A DNA stretch of 64,000 nucleotides from Mytilus galloprovincialis (taxonomy: Eukaryota; Mollusca; Bivalvia; Mytilida; Mytilidae), in NCBI RefSeq assembly GCF_965363235.1, contig NC_134850.1:40978602-41042601 (forward strand), in the 5' to 3' direction. Numbering within the stretch: the stretch's first letter is position 1; each line of letters starts with the position of its first letter. The notes below the pieces were generated by a model. That model was not told where the DNA came from and made no database searches. It saw only the letters and a list, made by a program, of their open reading frames with translations. Below are positions 21,780 to 35,700 of the stretch, in pieces. Position numbers and translations under genes: made by a program.

Positions 21780-23470
21780 TAACGGACGGATATAAGTGAA
21801 ATAAACTGACAATGCCTTGGTAAAAGACGAAAGACAACAAATTGACAAACACGTTTGCAGAACACAATGTCAAAAGTTATACACAGGATAATTGTCTTGA
21901 TTAAATATGTAAAATTCATAAAACATTTCCCTCGTGATATGATCAAGGGGTGTTTTCATCATCTTGAATGTAGGTGAAGCTTAATGTAGACAACCAACCG
22001 TATGTTTTGCAATGCCCTAAACAATGATTTATTGCAAAATTTTAATAATTGGTTTTACATTGACTATTATACCAATAATTTTTAATTGAAGTAGGACTGT
22101 ATTGTTTGCTCTTTGACACATATAAGCATGGTCTTTTGTAGTTTAATGGATTACACTGCATTTTTTTTGTTTGAGACAAAAAGACAAACAAGCTAACAGA
22201 ACACGACGTTAAAAAATACAAACAATATAAGTGTCTTGATCAAATATTTTAAATTCATAAAACATTTCCCCCGAGATATGATCAAAGGGTGTTCTCATCT
22301 TTAATTTAGGTGACGCTTAATGCAGACTACCAACAGCATGTTTCTCTTTGCCCTAAACAATGATTTATTTCAAAATGTAAATAATTGGCTTTAAATTAAC
22401 CATTAATACCAATAATTTTAATGGAAGTAAGTTTAAATTGTTTGCCCTTTGATACTTATAAGCATGCTCTTTTGTAGTTTAATGGATTAAATTGCAATTT
22501 TTTGTTTGAGACAACGAAGAGACAAACAAGCTAACAGAACACGTACAACATTACACACAATATAAGTGTCTTGATTAAATTTGTAAAAATCATAAAACAT
22601 TTCCCCCTTGATATGATCAAAGGGTGTTTTCATCTTTAATTAATTAAAGCTTAATGTAGAAAACCAACCACATGTTTCTCTTTGCCTTAAACAATGATTT
22701 ATTTCAAAATGTTAATAATTAGCATTAAATTGACTCTTAATACCAATGATTTTTTAATGGAAGTAGGTCTAAATTGTTTGCCCTTTGATACATATAACAA
22801 CGAAGAGACAAACAAACTAACAGAACACGTACAGCATTACACACAATATAAGTGTCTTAATTAAATTTGTAAAAATCATAAAACATTTCCCCCTTGATAT
22901 GATCAAAGGGTGTTTTCATCTTTAATTAATTGAAGCTTAATGTAGAAAACCAACCACATGTTTCTCTTTGCCTTAAACAATGATTTATTTCAAAATGTTA
23001 ATAATTAGCATTAAATTGACTCTTAATACCAATAATTTTTTAATGGAAGTAGGTCAAATTGTTTGCCCTTTGATACATATAACTATGCTCTTTTGTAGTT
23101 AAATGGATAAAACTGCAATTTTGTTTGAGACAACGAAAAGACAAACAAGCTAACCGAACAGGACATTAAACAAATACACAAGAATAAGTGTCTTCATCAA
23201 ATACAATGTATGTAAAAATTATAAAACATTTCCCCCATGATATGATCAAAGGGTGTTTTCATCTTTAAGTAATTGAGGCTTAATGTAGACAACCAACCGC
23301 ATGTTTCTCATTGCCCTGAACAATGATTTATTTCAAAATGTTAATAATTAGCTTTAAATTGACTTTTTATATCAATAATTCTTAATGAAAGTAGGACTAA
23401 ATTGTTTGCCCTTTGACACATATAAGTATGCTCTTTTTGTAGTTTAATGAATTAAAATGCAATTTTGTTT
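21780..23470. repeat. Tandem array of about 340-bp units, five copies
   Basis: The anchor AAACATTTCCC...GATATGATCAA occurs at 21921, 22260, 22595, 22881 and 23224, giving spacings of 339, 335, 286 and 343 bp. Each unit also carries 'AACAATGATTTATT', 'GTTTGCCCTTTGA' and 'GACAAACAAGCTAACAGAAC'. Copies 3 and 4 are the most alike. The short spacing between them reflects a deletion around 22800. No coding content. Confidence 0.85.
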
Positions 23471-24230
23471 GATATAAATTAAGAAAGTGCGAGATCTGTG
23501 TCATGTTGGGCGTTGTTCAGTCCCATTATTTATGCATGAAATAAACAACTTCATACAAACAAGATGCTTATTATTGAAATTCAACAAAAAAGGCATGTGT
23601 AGTAACGATATGTAGTGTGATGGCAAAAGAGGATTGTTTATATTAAAAGCATCAGCGCCTTTAAAGTTTATTGGCACAAATTCAAAACAATATTAAGAAT
23701 GAAAGTTGTACAGTTTCAATTTTTTCCCATTAAATGCAAACTGCAAATTTTCGTTTGGATAAGGAATCAATATGAAAGCATGTAAACTGGGACGTTATCA
23801 TATTGACCTTTTTTTAACTTGTTGTATTCGAGCGTTACTGGCCATCGTTTTGCGTACAAACTTTTAAGCCTAAGTGGTATCTATGATTAGTTTTTTTTTA
23901 TTTACCGTCTTTTTGTTTAAAATGGAGCCTACGCCGTTCGCTTTGCTTAACAATTTTATAAATCTGTTCACAAACGAAGAAAGCAATTTTTTGCAACTTT
24001 CATTTGCGATCATTGAGAATCCAACAAACTCCTTCAAGTCGATAAATGTAATAATATTTAGCACATCGACGAAACCAGAAGGCTGCCAATTTGTTTTACC
24101 TTAATTGTCTTTTCTCTGTATATTTCAATGTGATCATTGTGTGCTTTTTAAATATTCCGTTTTTATATGAGGGAAATAAGAGGTTTACATTGGATACAAA
24201 TTAATTTTTTTTTGGTCTTGATGTGTTTTG

Positions 24231-24260
24231 TTTTGATTTGATTTGATTTGATTTGATTTT
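24231..24260. repeat. (TTTGA)n microsatellite
   Basis: About five perfect ATTTG units in a row. Confidence 0.8.
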
Positions 24261-25169
24261 TTTGCTTCGTTATTGATGTTTCTCACGATAATCACGGATT
24301 TTTTTTATTTGTTTATAATGGTTTATTTCTTGTGTTTAGAAAAAAAAAAACGCTATAACCAATTTGTCGATATGATTTAAAAAAAAACATAACAATTTGT
24401 TGTGTTTTGTTATTTCATTTGTTTAATAAATAGCTTTAGAGATACACAATCTCATATAATGGAATTTGATGCGACTATCATACAAGTGAGAGGTTTAGCG
24501 CAATAAAACCAGGTTCAATCCATCATTTTCTACATTTTAAAATGCCTTCACCAAGTTAGGAATATGACAGTTGTTGTCCATTCGTTTGATGTGTTTTATC
24601 ATTTGATGAGTGACTTTCCGTTTTGAATTTTCCTCGAAGTTCAGTATTTTTGTGATTTTACTTTTTACATGACTTTGAGTGTAGTTTTAGATTTTATAGT
24701 TTTGTTTCGTTTTAGAAATTCAGCAAAGATACTCTTGTATTCCACTTTAAATAAATTTGCCTTAAAAAAATATGCGTAAAATCCTTCGATGAGCCCGGAG
24801 TTGGATAGTATTATTGTTATGAAACAACATCCATTGTGTCTAGCATTTAAACTATTTTCAAACAATTCTCTTATCATTTTGAAGAATCTCATATGATTTG
24901 TAATATGTCTACAACACATTATAATCATAAGTAACTATTTCGACCGTCCGAAGCCTGGAAATACCTTCAGCAAGACCTCTCAAATTCAAACTTTTAAAGG
25001 GATTTTCCGTTTTCAGTTTCCTTTGGAGTTCGGTTTTTTAATTGTTTTACTTTCCCTCTGTAGCGTGAAAAAAGAAAATAATTATTGTTTTGCTTTTAGT
25101 CAATCTTATCTTGTCACCGTGTGACCTTCAACAATTTAGCAAACCTCATACAGTTTAATCAGCTATAAA

Positions 25170-25420
25170 ATGCCATTCGCATGACAAAATATGAATCAAT
25201 CTAAACGAGAATAATAAACATTAATAAAATCAACGGTACCAATTTTGTTGCACCAGATGCGCATTTCGACAATACATGTTTCTTCAGTGATGCTCGTGGC
25301 CAAAATATTTGAAATCCAAAGCTTATATAAAAGGTGAAGAGCCATAATCCAAAAGGTCCAAAAAGTATAGCCAAATTCGTGAAAGGAATCAGAGCTTTGC
25401 ACGAGGGAGATACATTCCTT
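25170..25420. repeat. Diverged copy of the GCCAGACGCGCGTTTCG repeat
   Basis: GGTACCAATTTTGTTGCACC then AGATGCGCATTTCGACAAT then CTTCAGTGATGCTCGTGGCC parallels the 30926 and 54404 elements. It is more diverged in the part before and after. Overlapping open frames (25196-25455, minus) are repeat-derived. Confidence 0.5.
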
Positions 25421-25539
25421 AATTTATAATAATTTTTAATATTTTGTAACAGCAAATTTTAATAACACAAAAAATCCGTATTTTCATGCCAGTACCTAAG
25501 TACATTAAATATTGTTTTCGTATTTTGTTTGTTTGTGCA

Positions 25540-25617
25540 TTAATGTTACACATATTGCATGTTTATTAATGTTATGCACATTAAATGTTTGTTAATGTTA
25601 TGCACATTGCATGTTTA
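25540..25617. repeat. 26-bp tandem repeat, three units
   Basis: TTAATGTTATGCACATTGCA plus TGTTTA recurs at 25540, 25566 and 25592 with a few substitutions. Confidence 0.8.
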
Positions 25618-26929
25618 TAATTATTTTAAAATCAAAATCAAACCGTAAGTACTTTCAATTGAATTTAAACCGTTGTAATTTGATGATAAATGATATTATT
25701 TTGAATATAGTAAATACATGGAGTTTGTGATAAAATTCTTTATGGGGACCAAAAATTGTTTTCGTCCTTTTGTTTATCACTCATGTGATTCAGAAAAGAA
25801 ACATTATACATATGACATATCATTTGTATATTTTCAGTTGATTTAACTATTTGCACGTGTTTAGTTTTCATTGAACACATAAAATGTACTTTAACATCTG
25901 AATCATACTATTCATTTTAACGGATAAACAAATGAACGTTTATGATTTTAAATGAGTTTAAATGTGCCATTTACATTTATACTTAAAAATAAACACCATC
26001 CTTACGTTCTGAGAGGGTCTAAACGAAATACTGAAGTTTAACCCGTTTGTCACATGCATATGTAAGGTGATTACATTTGTTTTATTTTGGTTTCAAAATA
26101 TCAACGATGATTGAATTTACATATTAATTAATTTTAATAATTAAAATATGTTTGAGTCTCCATTATTTTTCATTCTTTATATTTGAGATCTCCATTTTTT
26201 GTTTTTTAATGCCCAATTTTCATTGTATGTTTTAATGCCCTGTTATTCTCAATTTTATACTTTTTCATTTGTCATATTTGTTCTTAATTCTATCAACAAG
26301 ATTAAACCTTCAAACTCACGGCAAAAACCTACAGTAACTATTCATATTCGATTTCCTTTTTCTTGTGTGTGCTAATTAACTGTTCATTAGCCAGTGATTT
26401 GCATGGTAGACGATCATTTACTTTTCCTTTTAGCATATATGCATTATCGTGTTTCATATAGTATCAACTAAAGCAGCAAATTTAAGTATATGACAAGCTT
26501 GTTATCAGTTAATTTTACAAAGCTACTAATTTTATATTGGAATTATGTTGAAATTTTCGGTGACACATTATGCCATCAAACATAACATTGAAGGAACAAC
26601 ATGTGGTCAAACTAGCATTGATACAGTCTATAAATGAATAGATATAGTTCTCATAAAAATTGTGGTGCAGTTGACTTGTTATATATGTTTAAAACTGCAG
26701 TATTGGTATTTCAAACGTATAGAAAAGATAGAATGACTGGATTATAATACAGAAAGTGCAGCTATTGGGCAAAGGAAGAATATGACCTCATATTCACAGT
26801 AAGCTCATTCTGTTGGTAAGAAGACTGTGCAGGGTTTCACTTTATTTTATGAGATATTGTCAAGATTGGTAAAGTGTACTTGTATAATCTGGTCAATGTA
26901 AAACTTATCAAAGATAACAAGCTTAACAT

Positions 26930-27420
26930 TTGTTTTGTCAGACGAGCGTTTCCTCTACATAATACTCATCAATGAGCTTTGAATGAAACAGTTGGAAACA
27001 AACAAATCAAATACTGAGTTAAAGAGCATAAAAATTCGTAAAATTTCTTCAAATATTTAAATACATTTGACTAAGTCGCAATGTATAAAAAGTAAACCAT
27101 TACATGTCAAAGTACGGTCTTCAACACAGAACATTGGCTCACACCAAATATAGCAAGATATAAAGGACACAAACAATGACTATCGAAAAAACAATCCAGG
27201 AAACAGACAATACTAATGGTATATAAAAAAAAACCGAGAAACACTGATGAACCACATCAACAAACAACAACCACTGAAAATCAGATTTCTAACATAGGAC
27301 AGGTGCAAACAAATTTGATCTATGACAAATTGTATATACAAAATTAACAAAACAAGGGGTTTGGATGTCAAACAATATCAGATAGACATTACCTTGGACA
27401 AATAAAAAAAAACGTACACT
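26930..27420. repeat. Two adjacent interspersed repeat fragments
   Basis: 26938-27050 carries GACGAGCGTTTCCTCTACAT and AATACTCATCAATGAGCTTT (same family as 30926 and 54404). 27085-27420 carries AAAGTAAACCATTACATGTC...CGGTCTTCAACACAG...GGCTCACACC and the tail ACCACATCAACAAACAACAA, matching 56065-56290. No gene. Confidence 0.6.
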
Positions 27421-28619
27421 CTATTTACAAAACCTAATCTTCGAAAAAGGAACTGTTGTTTTAAAATGTATTTACCATATCATATCGTGAGATGTGTATT
27501 GCAGGTGGTAAATGATTAATCATATATTAAAAATTAATAACAATATAAACATCTATGACATAACATTTCGCCGTATGCCTTTATTACCAAACTTTTAAAC
27601 GAGGACACAATTATTGTATAACGTATTATAAAATTGATGTCAAGGCCCCCATATTTAATGAGCGATTAAATGGTTATCGACTAAACGAGCCATTCGTTGA
27701 TTAGCCCTATACAACAGCATCAAACAAAAGACCATTTTAAGACGCGATAAAGAAGTTATTATCTTCAAACTTCGTTATTTGATACATACACGACTGTTCA
27801 AATATTTTTGAACCATTCAATATACATATATAATGTTATTTTTATGGTTTCGAACAGAGTAAATCCAGTTTGTGTTCATGTAAGAATACTCGTAATAGTG
27901 CCTATAAATCAAATCGTCTTACGAAAGATCGGAGCAATTTTACCAATATTTTACTACTTTTTCATTATATTTGAAATGTTGACATATCCTTAACTGTTTC
28001 AATTTCAATGTTGCCATTAATTGAATTTGAATTACACAATTGATTTTCAATTTTAAAAAGAGATGCGTAGAGAAGCATGAGGAACAAACCAATCTGTATT
28101 TCTGGCTCATAGATAAGTATCAAATTGAATATAGGTTTTTATCACATGGGGCCATTTTAAGTTTGCTTTGCGACATTGGTTTTGCTCATTGTTGAAGGTC
28201 ATACGGTGCTTTATAGTTGTTAATATCTGAATTTTTCGTTCATTAATTTAGTTTTTACAATATTGACCAAAGCAAATTACCTTTGGGTAAAGAATACTAC
28301 GTGAAATATGGCTTACATAGACTACAATATACTCATATTTTGAAGCCGGAGATATCCCTTCTGTATCCAGCGTGAGATATGAATCACCTAACATGTTTTT
28401 CTGGTCCTTATAAAAGAAGAATCTTACTAACATTTTTTTTCACTGTTTCTCTTTGTGTTTGTTAATAAAATGTATATCTGTTCTTTGCTTTACAGTTTCT
28501 CACTGGATATGGAGTTCTAGACCTTCCACTCTGACCATCTTCTAGGTATAATGCAGATAATCGTCCTTTTTGATGTTACTGATTTGGAGATTACTCAAGA
28601 TAACTGCACTCTTACTCTA

Positions 28620-29075
28620 CATTGCAATTTCTTACAAGTATTGAAGGAATCGTGCGAGGTCTGTAGAGCCAGTCAAGGTCGTTAAACATTTCCATCATCA
28701 TAACACGTTTTCTACATGCGTATTATTGTGTTTGTTTTTTCTACATTGGCTAGAGGTATAGGGGTAGAGTTGAGATGTCAAAAACATATTTAACCCCGCT
28801 GCATTTTTGCGCCTACCCAAGTCAGGAGCCTCTGGCCTTTGCTAGTCTTGTATGATTTGTAATTTTATTTTCTTGTGTATATTTCGGAGTTTAGTATGCC
28901 GTCCATTATCACTGAACTAGTATATACTTTTGTTTAGGGACCAGCTGAAGTACGCCTCCGGCTGCGGGAGTTTCTCACTGCATTGAAGACCCATTAGTGG
29001 CCTTCGGTTGTTGTCTGCTGTTTGGTCGGGTTGCTGTCTCTTTGACATATTCCCCATTTTCAATTTTACCTTTAC
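28620..29075 (+). repeat. Interspersed repeat with GTTGAAGACCCATTGGTGGCC-type core
   Basis: AATCGTGCGAGGTCTGTAGA at the start; CATTGAAGACCCATTAGTGG, TTGGTCGGGTTGCTGTCTC and GACATATTCCCCATTTTC at the end. Copies of the first part occur at about 32045-32120 and of the second part at 35110-35270. Confidence 0.65.
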
Positions 29076-29720
29076 TTTACTTATGCATTTTCATAATTTA
29101 TCAAATATTGTGAATACTTCAAAACCATTGCAGATAGATTTTTATATGTATATTACACTTCGAACTATCTATTGTTGAAGGTAGTATGCTTAACTCAAAA
29201 TGTCTTGCAGATTTGTTGTGTTGTTTGTTTGCTGTCTTGTTGTAGCATATTCAATCGACTTTTTACAGTTTTGATTGGGTTCAATAATCCTCGCCACTGG
29301 TTATCTTAACATACATAATAACGCTGTGTTTTGAGAAAGAAAAAGAGTATAAACAGACCGAAGAGGATAGCATGCATTAGCTAAATAAAATTTTGGAAGA
29401 CAAGGTAGACAATTTAAAAATATTTTGTGTGTGATTTTGCCATGATTGAGTCTATTGAACTAAAAAAGGCACCTTTATTGAACATGCGAGATAAAACACT
29501 GTGATATGAACCATTTTAATTTAAAAATTTATGTAATTTAATTACGCACGCAACATTAAACAATAATGCATTGTACACGTACCCTTTAAACAGTTACTGC
29601 GCCAGTTGGTCCGTTATTTCACAGCTTTACGCAGAGAACTTACAACATATAAAAATTATTATGATATTTCATCACATATTTTCAAACGTTTCTAAGCATT
29701 TTTAGTTCTTATGCTCAATT

Positions 29721-32700
29721 ATGGGGAATGGAGCAAGTGTGAACATTACTCCAGTGAAAGGAGCTGATAGACTGAATAGGGATAATACTGTCGCCAAATC
29801 TGTGAAAAATGGGCATGGTCCTCGGTCTAGATCTACAGTGAGCGCCAGAACCAATAGATCAGACCAAAGTAAATCGTCCGGAGAAAATTATGTACCATCA
29901 AAAATCGTGAAAATGGTGAGTTTAATATATGGAGTCAAAATATATTCATGTTAACATTACTTTTCAGTGTGTAAATGTAGGCTAAATTATATCATAAAAC
30001 TGTTTTTCTTTTGGTTTGTGGTAATACAGCCATACTCCACATTTATGTTGCTTAACATGTTTGGGGAAAATATTTCGATTTCAAATCTTTCTTTTATCTC
30101 TCACAATTTATGTATGAGATTATAAAGTTTAAAGAATATTCATTCTCTGCGCTTGTTTTTATAAATTAAGTCGTAATAATTGAACATGCGATAGTGTATC
30201 TGGATTCTTCAGAAGGCTGCAATGTTGTCTATGATTTCGAGACGCCAGACTAAGTTACTTTTACTCTACGTTAAATTTTGTTTCTTCTTCTATAATCTCC
30301 GTTTTCATTCTCTCATATAGAACAGTTATTTCCTAGTTGTGCCTGATTTGGTACATATTGTGACCTTTTAAACATCATGTGGCTTATTAGACACGATAAA
30401 ATTAAATACAAATACAAATTGATAAATATATATATCTTTAATTTTTAACGCCGATGATTTAAAACAAAACATTTTGATGAAACTAAAGATTACTATATAA
30501 AAGTAGTATACAAATGATAGATATTTTATGACGTGTTATGACGTGAACTTCAGAAGGTGTCATTTTAAACATAACAAATAAAACCTATTACTTTATTTTA
30601 AATCTATGTTCTACATGTTTTTGAACTCCCGTGCATTTTTCCTTGCACTTTCTTGGTACATTAAGATATGTGCATCTCAGATAGGTACGCACCCATGTTA
30701 CCATGAATTACTATTTGAAGACATGCATATCCTCTATCAAAACTATTCCAAATGTACCAAAGAAAAGTTCACTTATACGCAATCCAATGTTGTGTGTGCT
30801 TAGTGCCGATCTGATGAGTTGATCTTTTTTCAAGCCGATTCTATAATTTATGTTTTAAATGTATGCATTGCGATTTCATCATTGTCTTATGTTAGAGAAG
30901 GCTTATTTCTTATATCTGCAATTAGTTATCAAAGGTACCAGGATTGTAATTTAGTACGCCAGACGCGCGTTTCGTCTACATAAGACTCATCAGTGACGCT
31001 CATATCAAAATAGTTATAAACCAAACAAATACAAAGTTGAAGAGCATTGAGGATTCAAAATTCCAAAAAGTTGTGCCAAATATGGCTAAGGTAATCTATG
31101 CCTGGGATAAGAAAATCCTTAGTTTTTCGAAAAATTCAAAGTTTTGTAAACAGGAAATTTATAAAAAAAAAATGACCTTCAACTTTCTTCAAATGTCTGT
31201 CCAAAGTTAGAAGCCTGTGCTTCAGTGGTTGTTGTTGATTTGCTGTATTTGGTTTTCGTTTGATGTTTCTTACAATTTAAGACTGCATATTCATTTCCTA
31301 ATGCAATAACAGATTATATACAGGGATAAGTTAACTATAGCTTTAGACAAGCAAACAACGTTGTTGTGTTGGATAGCACAAGCCTACAACTTGCTTAGTA
31401 CATAAAGTAAAAAGTTATCATTTTTTCTTATAATATAACAACTAATATATAAATATATCTATTTTAATATCTTGAAACTGAACTGAACTGTAAGCAATGA
31501 CATTTTGTTTATCTGATCGAAATAAAGCAAGTAAGCAATCCCGTTGACACATTCCAGACAAAGTCTATACATCAATATATTTACTTGTTTAAAAAAGGAC
31601 TTTAAAAGTTCAACACGAAAGTTTGATAGTCTGATAGGAAATGTACTTAAAATTCACATGTGGTAAAAATCTCCCCTAAAAGTCTTGTCGTATAACGAAT
31701 ATAAAAATAATAAAACAGTACAGTTTTGTATTTTGCGATGTTTTAACTATTAAATCATTATTATTGAAAAGTTTAACAATGTGGGAAAGAAATAATATAA
31801 GTATTTAACCGTATCATGATGAATGTGTGATTGAATTACAAAAAACTTACTTCCTTTTATGGTATTTGAACGTATTGACCTATTATTTAAAGGTCGAAAT
31901 GAATGTGAGAGCTTTGACTCATTCATCATTTATGTTCAATCATGATGAATGTATATATTTATCAAATAGTTCCCGGTCTACTACAACAGTACCTTATGGT
32001 TAAAAATTAATTATTTAAACGCGCAAAAAAAGGCGCAAGCCAGTACCGACCGTGCGAGGGCTGTATAGACAGGCAAGGTCGTCAAAAACTTCCCTCATCA
32101 TCAACAGTCCCAAACATCAATGTGGTAGAGAACATTTCATTTTAGAAGTCCCGTTTGTGACCCTCGGCATTTTTTGTTCTTTGATAGGTCTGTTGTCTCT
32201 AGACACATCCCATAAAGAACATTTTTAAATCGCCTTTCAAAAAAATACCCGTCTTCATACTAGAATTTAGAAAAACTCTTTGAATGTCAATAAGTCGTTC
32301 AAGGTTTAACAAAAGATGTTATGAATCATCTGAATTTATATTGAGCCACCACTTGTTGAAACCATGAGTGAAAATACAATTTTACCTACTATATTATTCA
32401 TAAAAGTCGCAAAATAAAAGAAAAAGAAATCATTTCATCTTGACTTCTTATGTTCAAACTATAATATGCTTGCGAATAATGATGAGATACCCTTTACGAC
32501 GAAAGATTTTTTACTCAATTTGAAGATAAATAAAAATAAAGGCTCATTTGATCCTTAAGATAGCGAAACACAGACGTTTGACGCTTGACAAAGGGCATTC
32601 CCTCATAAAATATATTGTGCAGAGATAGAGACATCATATTGTATGTGTATTTGATAACCTTCAAATCAATCTACAATTTAACAAAGCCATCATAGTTTAA

Positions 32701-35700
32701 AATTATATGTACTGAATAACATATGGAAAATATGATCAACAATGATGTTAAAACCAATTAATATTGTTTAAATGACAAATGTGTATTTTGAATCATCACG
32801 CCGTATAAATACAATTATATGCTGCTTAGCGCACTACACGTACACTTTGGTAGATATACTAGCTAATAAAAGTAGTGATATATGTTTGCATGAAAAGGCA
32901 GGGAGTTTATACAGAAATATGATTAAATAACATGGACAATTTAAACTGTTATGTGTCTTTTAACATATATAATTAATACAAAGAATAAGTTGCTTAGTCT
33001 TTAGTTTTTATGCAGTGTTATGTAGTTTAGTTAGTTTAAACATATTTATTTATAGTGGATTGGGAAACAAGTTTTGCAACTTATATTTATCCCTTTCCAC
33101 TTTGCGGGTGCGAGTGCTGCCTTGTAGTGGCATTAGCCTACTCTTTTTCGAAATCTACAAGGGTGTCTTTAACGTGCAAGATATATGGCTCTCTCTTAAC
33201 ACAGACTGTTGCTTGTATGACATTGTCTTTTTCGTCATTTTTCGTTTTGTTTCACGAGTTTGTTATAAAACATGTGACTTTTGCATCTGCATTTTATAAT
33301 TGTAAAGTTTTGAATAATAAAACTACATAGCCTCCTTGTGTTGAATAAGCACACAGCTTTATCCCTAGCATTATTTTATTATGTCTATTAATAATTTTTA
33401 GTTTGAACTGAAACTAAGGATACATCTGCCGTTTACGGACTTTCAAGGCTTAACCAAAATAATTGTTAGTTCATGTTTATTCACTCGCATCAAACTTTGA
33501 TGACATTTGATAACATAAACTGCAATTTTAAAAACATAATAGACTTAATGTTTGTTTTAATTTTTACACTTGACGGACGATATAGCCAAACATTTATTAG
33601 TTTGTCCTTTCATTAGAGTAAAAGTTAGATTTTAAACGTATGAAAGGCTCTTTCAATTGAAAAAAATTCACGCCATATATTTTTATTACTCCACAAAATA
33701 AGCATAAAATAATACAAGATAAAATAAATAAATAACTTTTTATTAAAATACATATATATGTATAAATTGCACCTATAAGTACTGCCAATTATATAATAGC
33801 TGTGGCCGTCAATGTCAGAAAGTTTAATCCTATTCTTACATATGAAATATAGCTAAGCTTTATGATATTTTTTTGTTAACAGGAAGGAAGGCGAATTTCG
33901 TTGAAATTTGCTACGTTCAAATTTGGTGACTTCCGGCAACTTACCTTCTCCGAATCACACCACTTTTATACAGACGAGGACGAGAAAACACTGGAAGAGA
34001 TACCACCACCGCATTCTCCTTACACAAGGAAAAATGAGTTCTTCGATCCGGAGGATTATGCTGAGGTTGACAAATGCGCCTCTGGTGTACGTATTAATTT
34101 ATTTAGAAAACAAATCGGACTATTTTCATCTACTTCATGCTATTTTTAATACCATGGGATAGTTTTTATTGTCAAATAAAACAAATCGTTATTATGTTGA
34201 CAAAAACAAGGTTATGTTTTAGCCAAACATTGCCTATATTTTAAACTTATTTATAAATGCGATGTGTGATATACGACTTTGAGATTGCTATCCATCAAAA
34301 AAAAAAAAAATCCCATTTTTATGTCTTTTAATACGCACGCATAGAGTAATTGACTTATAGCTAAAAAGTTCAAGAAATAGACCAGGGGTTTAAAATTCAA
34401 TCTTTAAGTTACACGAACCAAACGATATGCAAAATCAAATATCGTGGCAGAAGTCCAACATAAAAAGGCTGGTGGTTTTTCAAAAGTGAACTCACGTTAA
34501 GGCTTTTAAGTACTCAGAAAAAACCATACGTTACATTAAAGCAAAGAAAGAACACAAAAGCTGAAATGGTCTCCTTTCAAATAGATTTGTTTTAGAATAT
34601 TGTATGTTAGAAAGTAAATTTTCTGTTACTCACATTTATGATTTGAACCTATTTCAGATTCCGAAATCAAAGGCGACATCAGGGACATTAAAATCTTTAG
34701 TGTCCCTTCTAACAGACCAATACGAGGACGATATGTCAAAGGTCAGGGCCATTTATGTGTGGTTGACCTCACTCAACATCAATAAACTGTCTCATCCTTT
34801 AAAGAACCCTAAAGTTGGATACACCATGTTCTATCTTATGAAGATAAAAGAAAGACTTGGAAATTATTCCCAGCTGTTTAATAGAATGTGCAAGTAAGGC
34901 TTATGTTGAATTCTGATACTTGTGTTTTTGTTGTATGATTTCTGAGGTTGGTGATATAAAGGATTTGGGGGATTAAAACCGGTCATATTGACTCTTTTGT
35001 GCATATAATGTTATAAACTTGTCGAAATTGTCCCAAATGGTGATCTTCTTATTATATTTGGAAAAAATCAGATATATGGAAAGGCAATTGCTGAAAAAAT
35101 ATTCCATTTTCATTGAACTAGTACACATTTTTATTTAGGGGTTAGATAATTCCCGCCTTCGAGTGCAAGATTTTTTCGCTGTGTTGAAGACCCATTGGTG
35201 GCCTTCACCTCTTTCTGCTCTTGGGTCGGGTTGTTGTCTCTTGGACACATTCCCCATTTCCATTCTTAAAATTACCAACAATTACATCTTTAAGGACCAT
35301 CGGTATTTTTCTGTAATTTTTTTTTTTTGTGTATTTCATTTAAGCTTAGTAAAAAATAGAAGATACTTTTCTACAGTTTGATGTCTAATATATTAGTTTT
35401 TGCTTTTCAGTATTGCTGGAATTCCTTGTGTTGTAATACATGGATACTTAAAAGGCAACACTTATGAAATTGGACAAAAACTGGACATAAAAACTCACTA
35501 CGGTGAATGGAATGCTGTTTTAATTAGCAGTCAATGGCGTTTTGTTAATGCGTTCTGGGGCGCATGTGCTCTCGGAAGTGAGAAAGCAGTAAATGCTGCT
35601 CAGTATAAACCCGATGAGAACTACTTTGTTCCTGATCCACAGCACTTGATTCATACGCACTTTCCAGAAGAGGAAAAATGGCAGCTGTTAGAAGATCCCA

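Larger units (their letters stand above)
14464..29720. other. Long intergenic region without a recognisable gene
   Basis: Apart from the repeats listed separately, I see AT-rich sequence with only short open frames. None shows a domain, a matching splice pair or a compositional shift. A 64-76 codon overlap on both strands at 23870-24104 has a slightly higher GC content but no motif I can name. Confidence 0.45.

Noticed and set aside
23870-24104. Overlapping open frames on both strands
   Set aside because: Slightly higher GC content, but I could not match either peptide to a family or find splice partners. Left uncalled.
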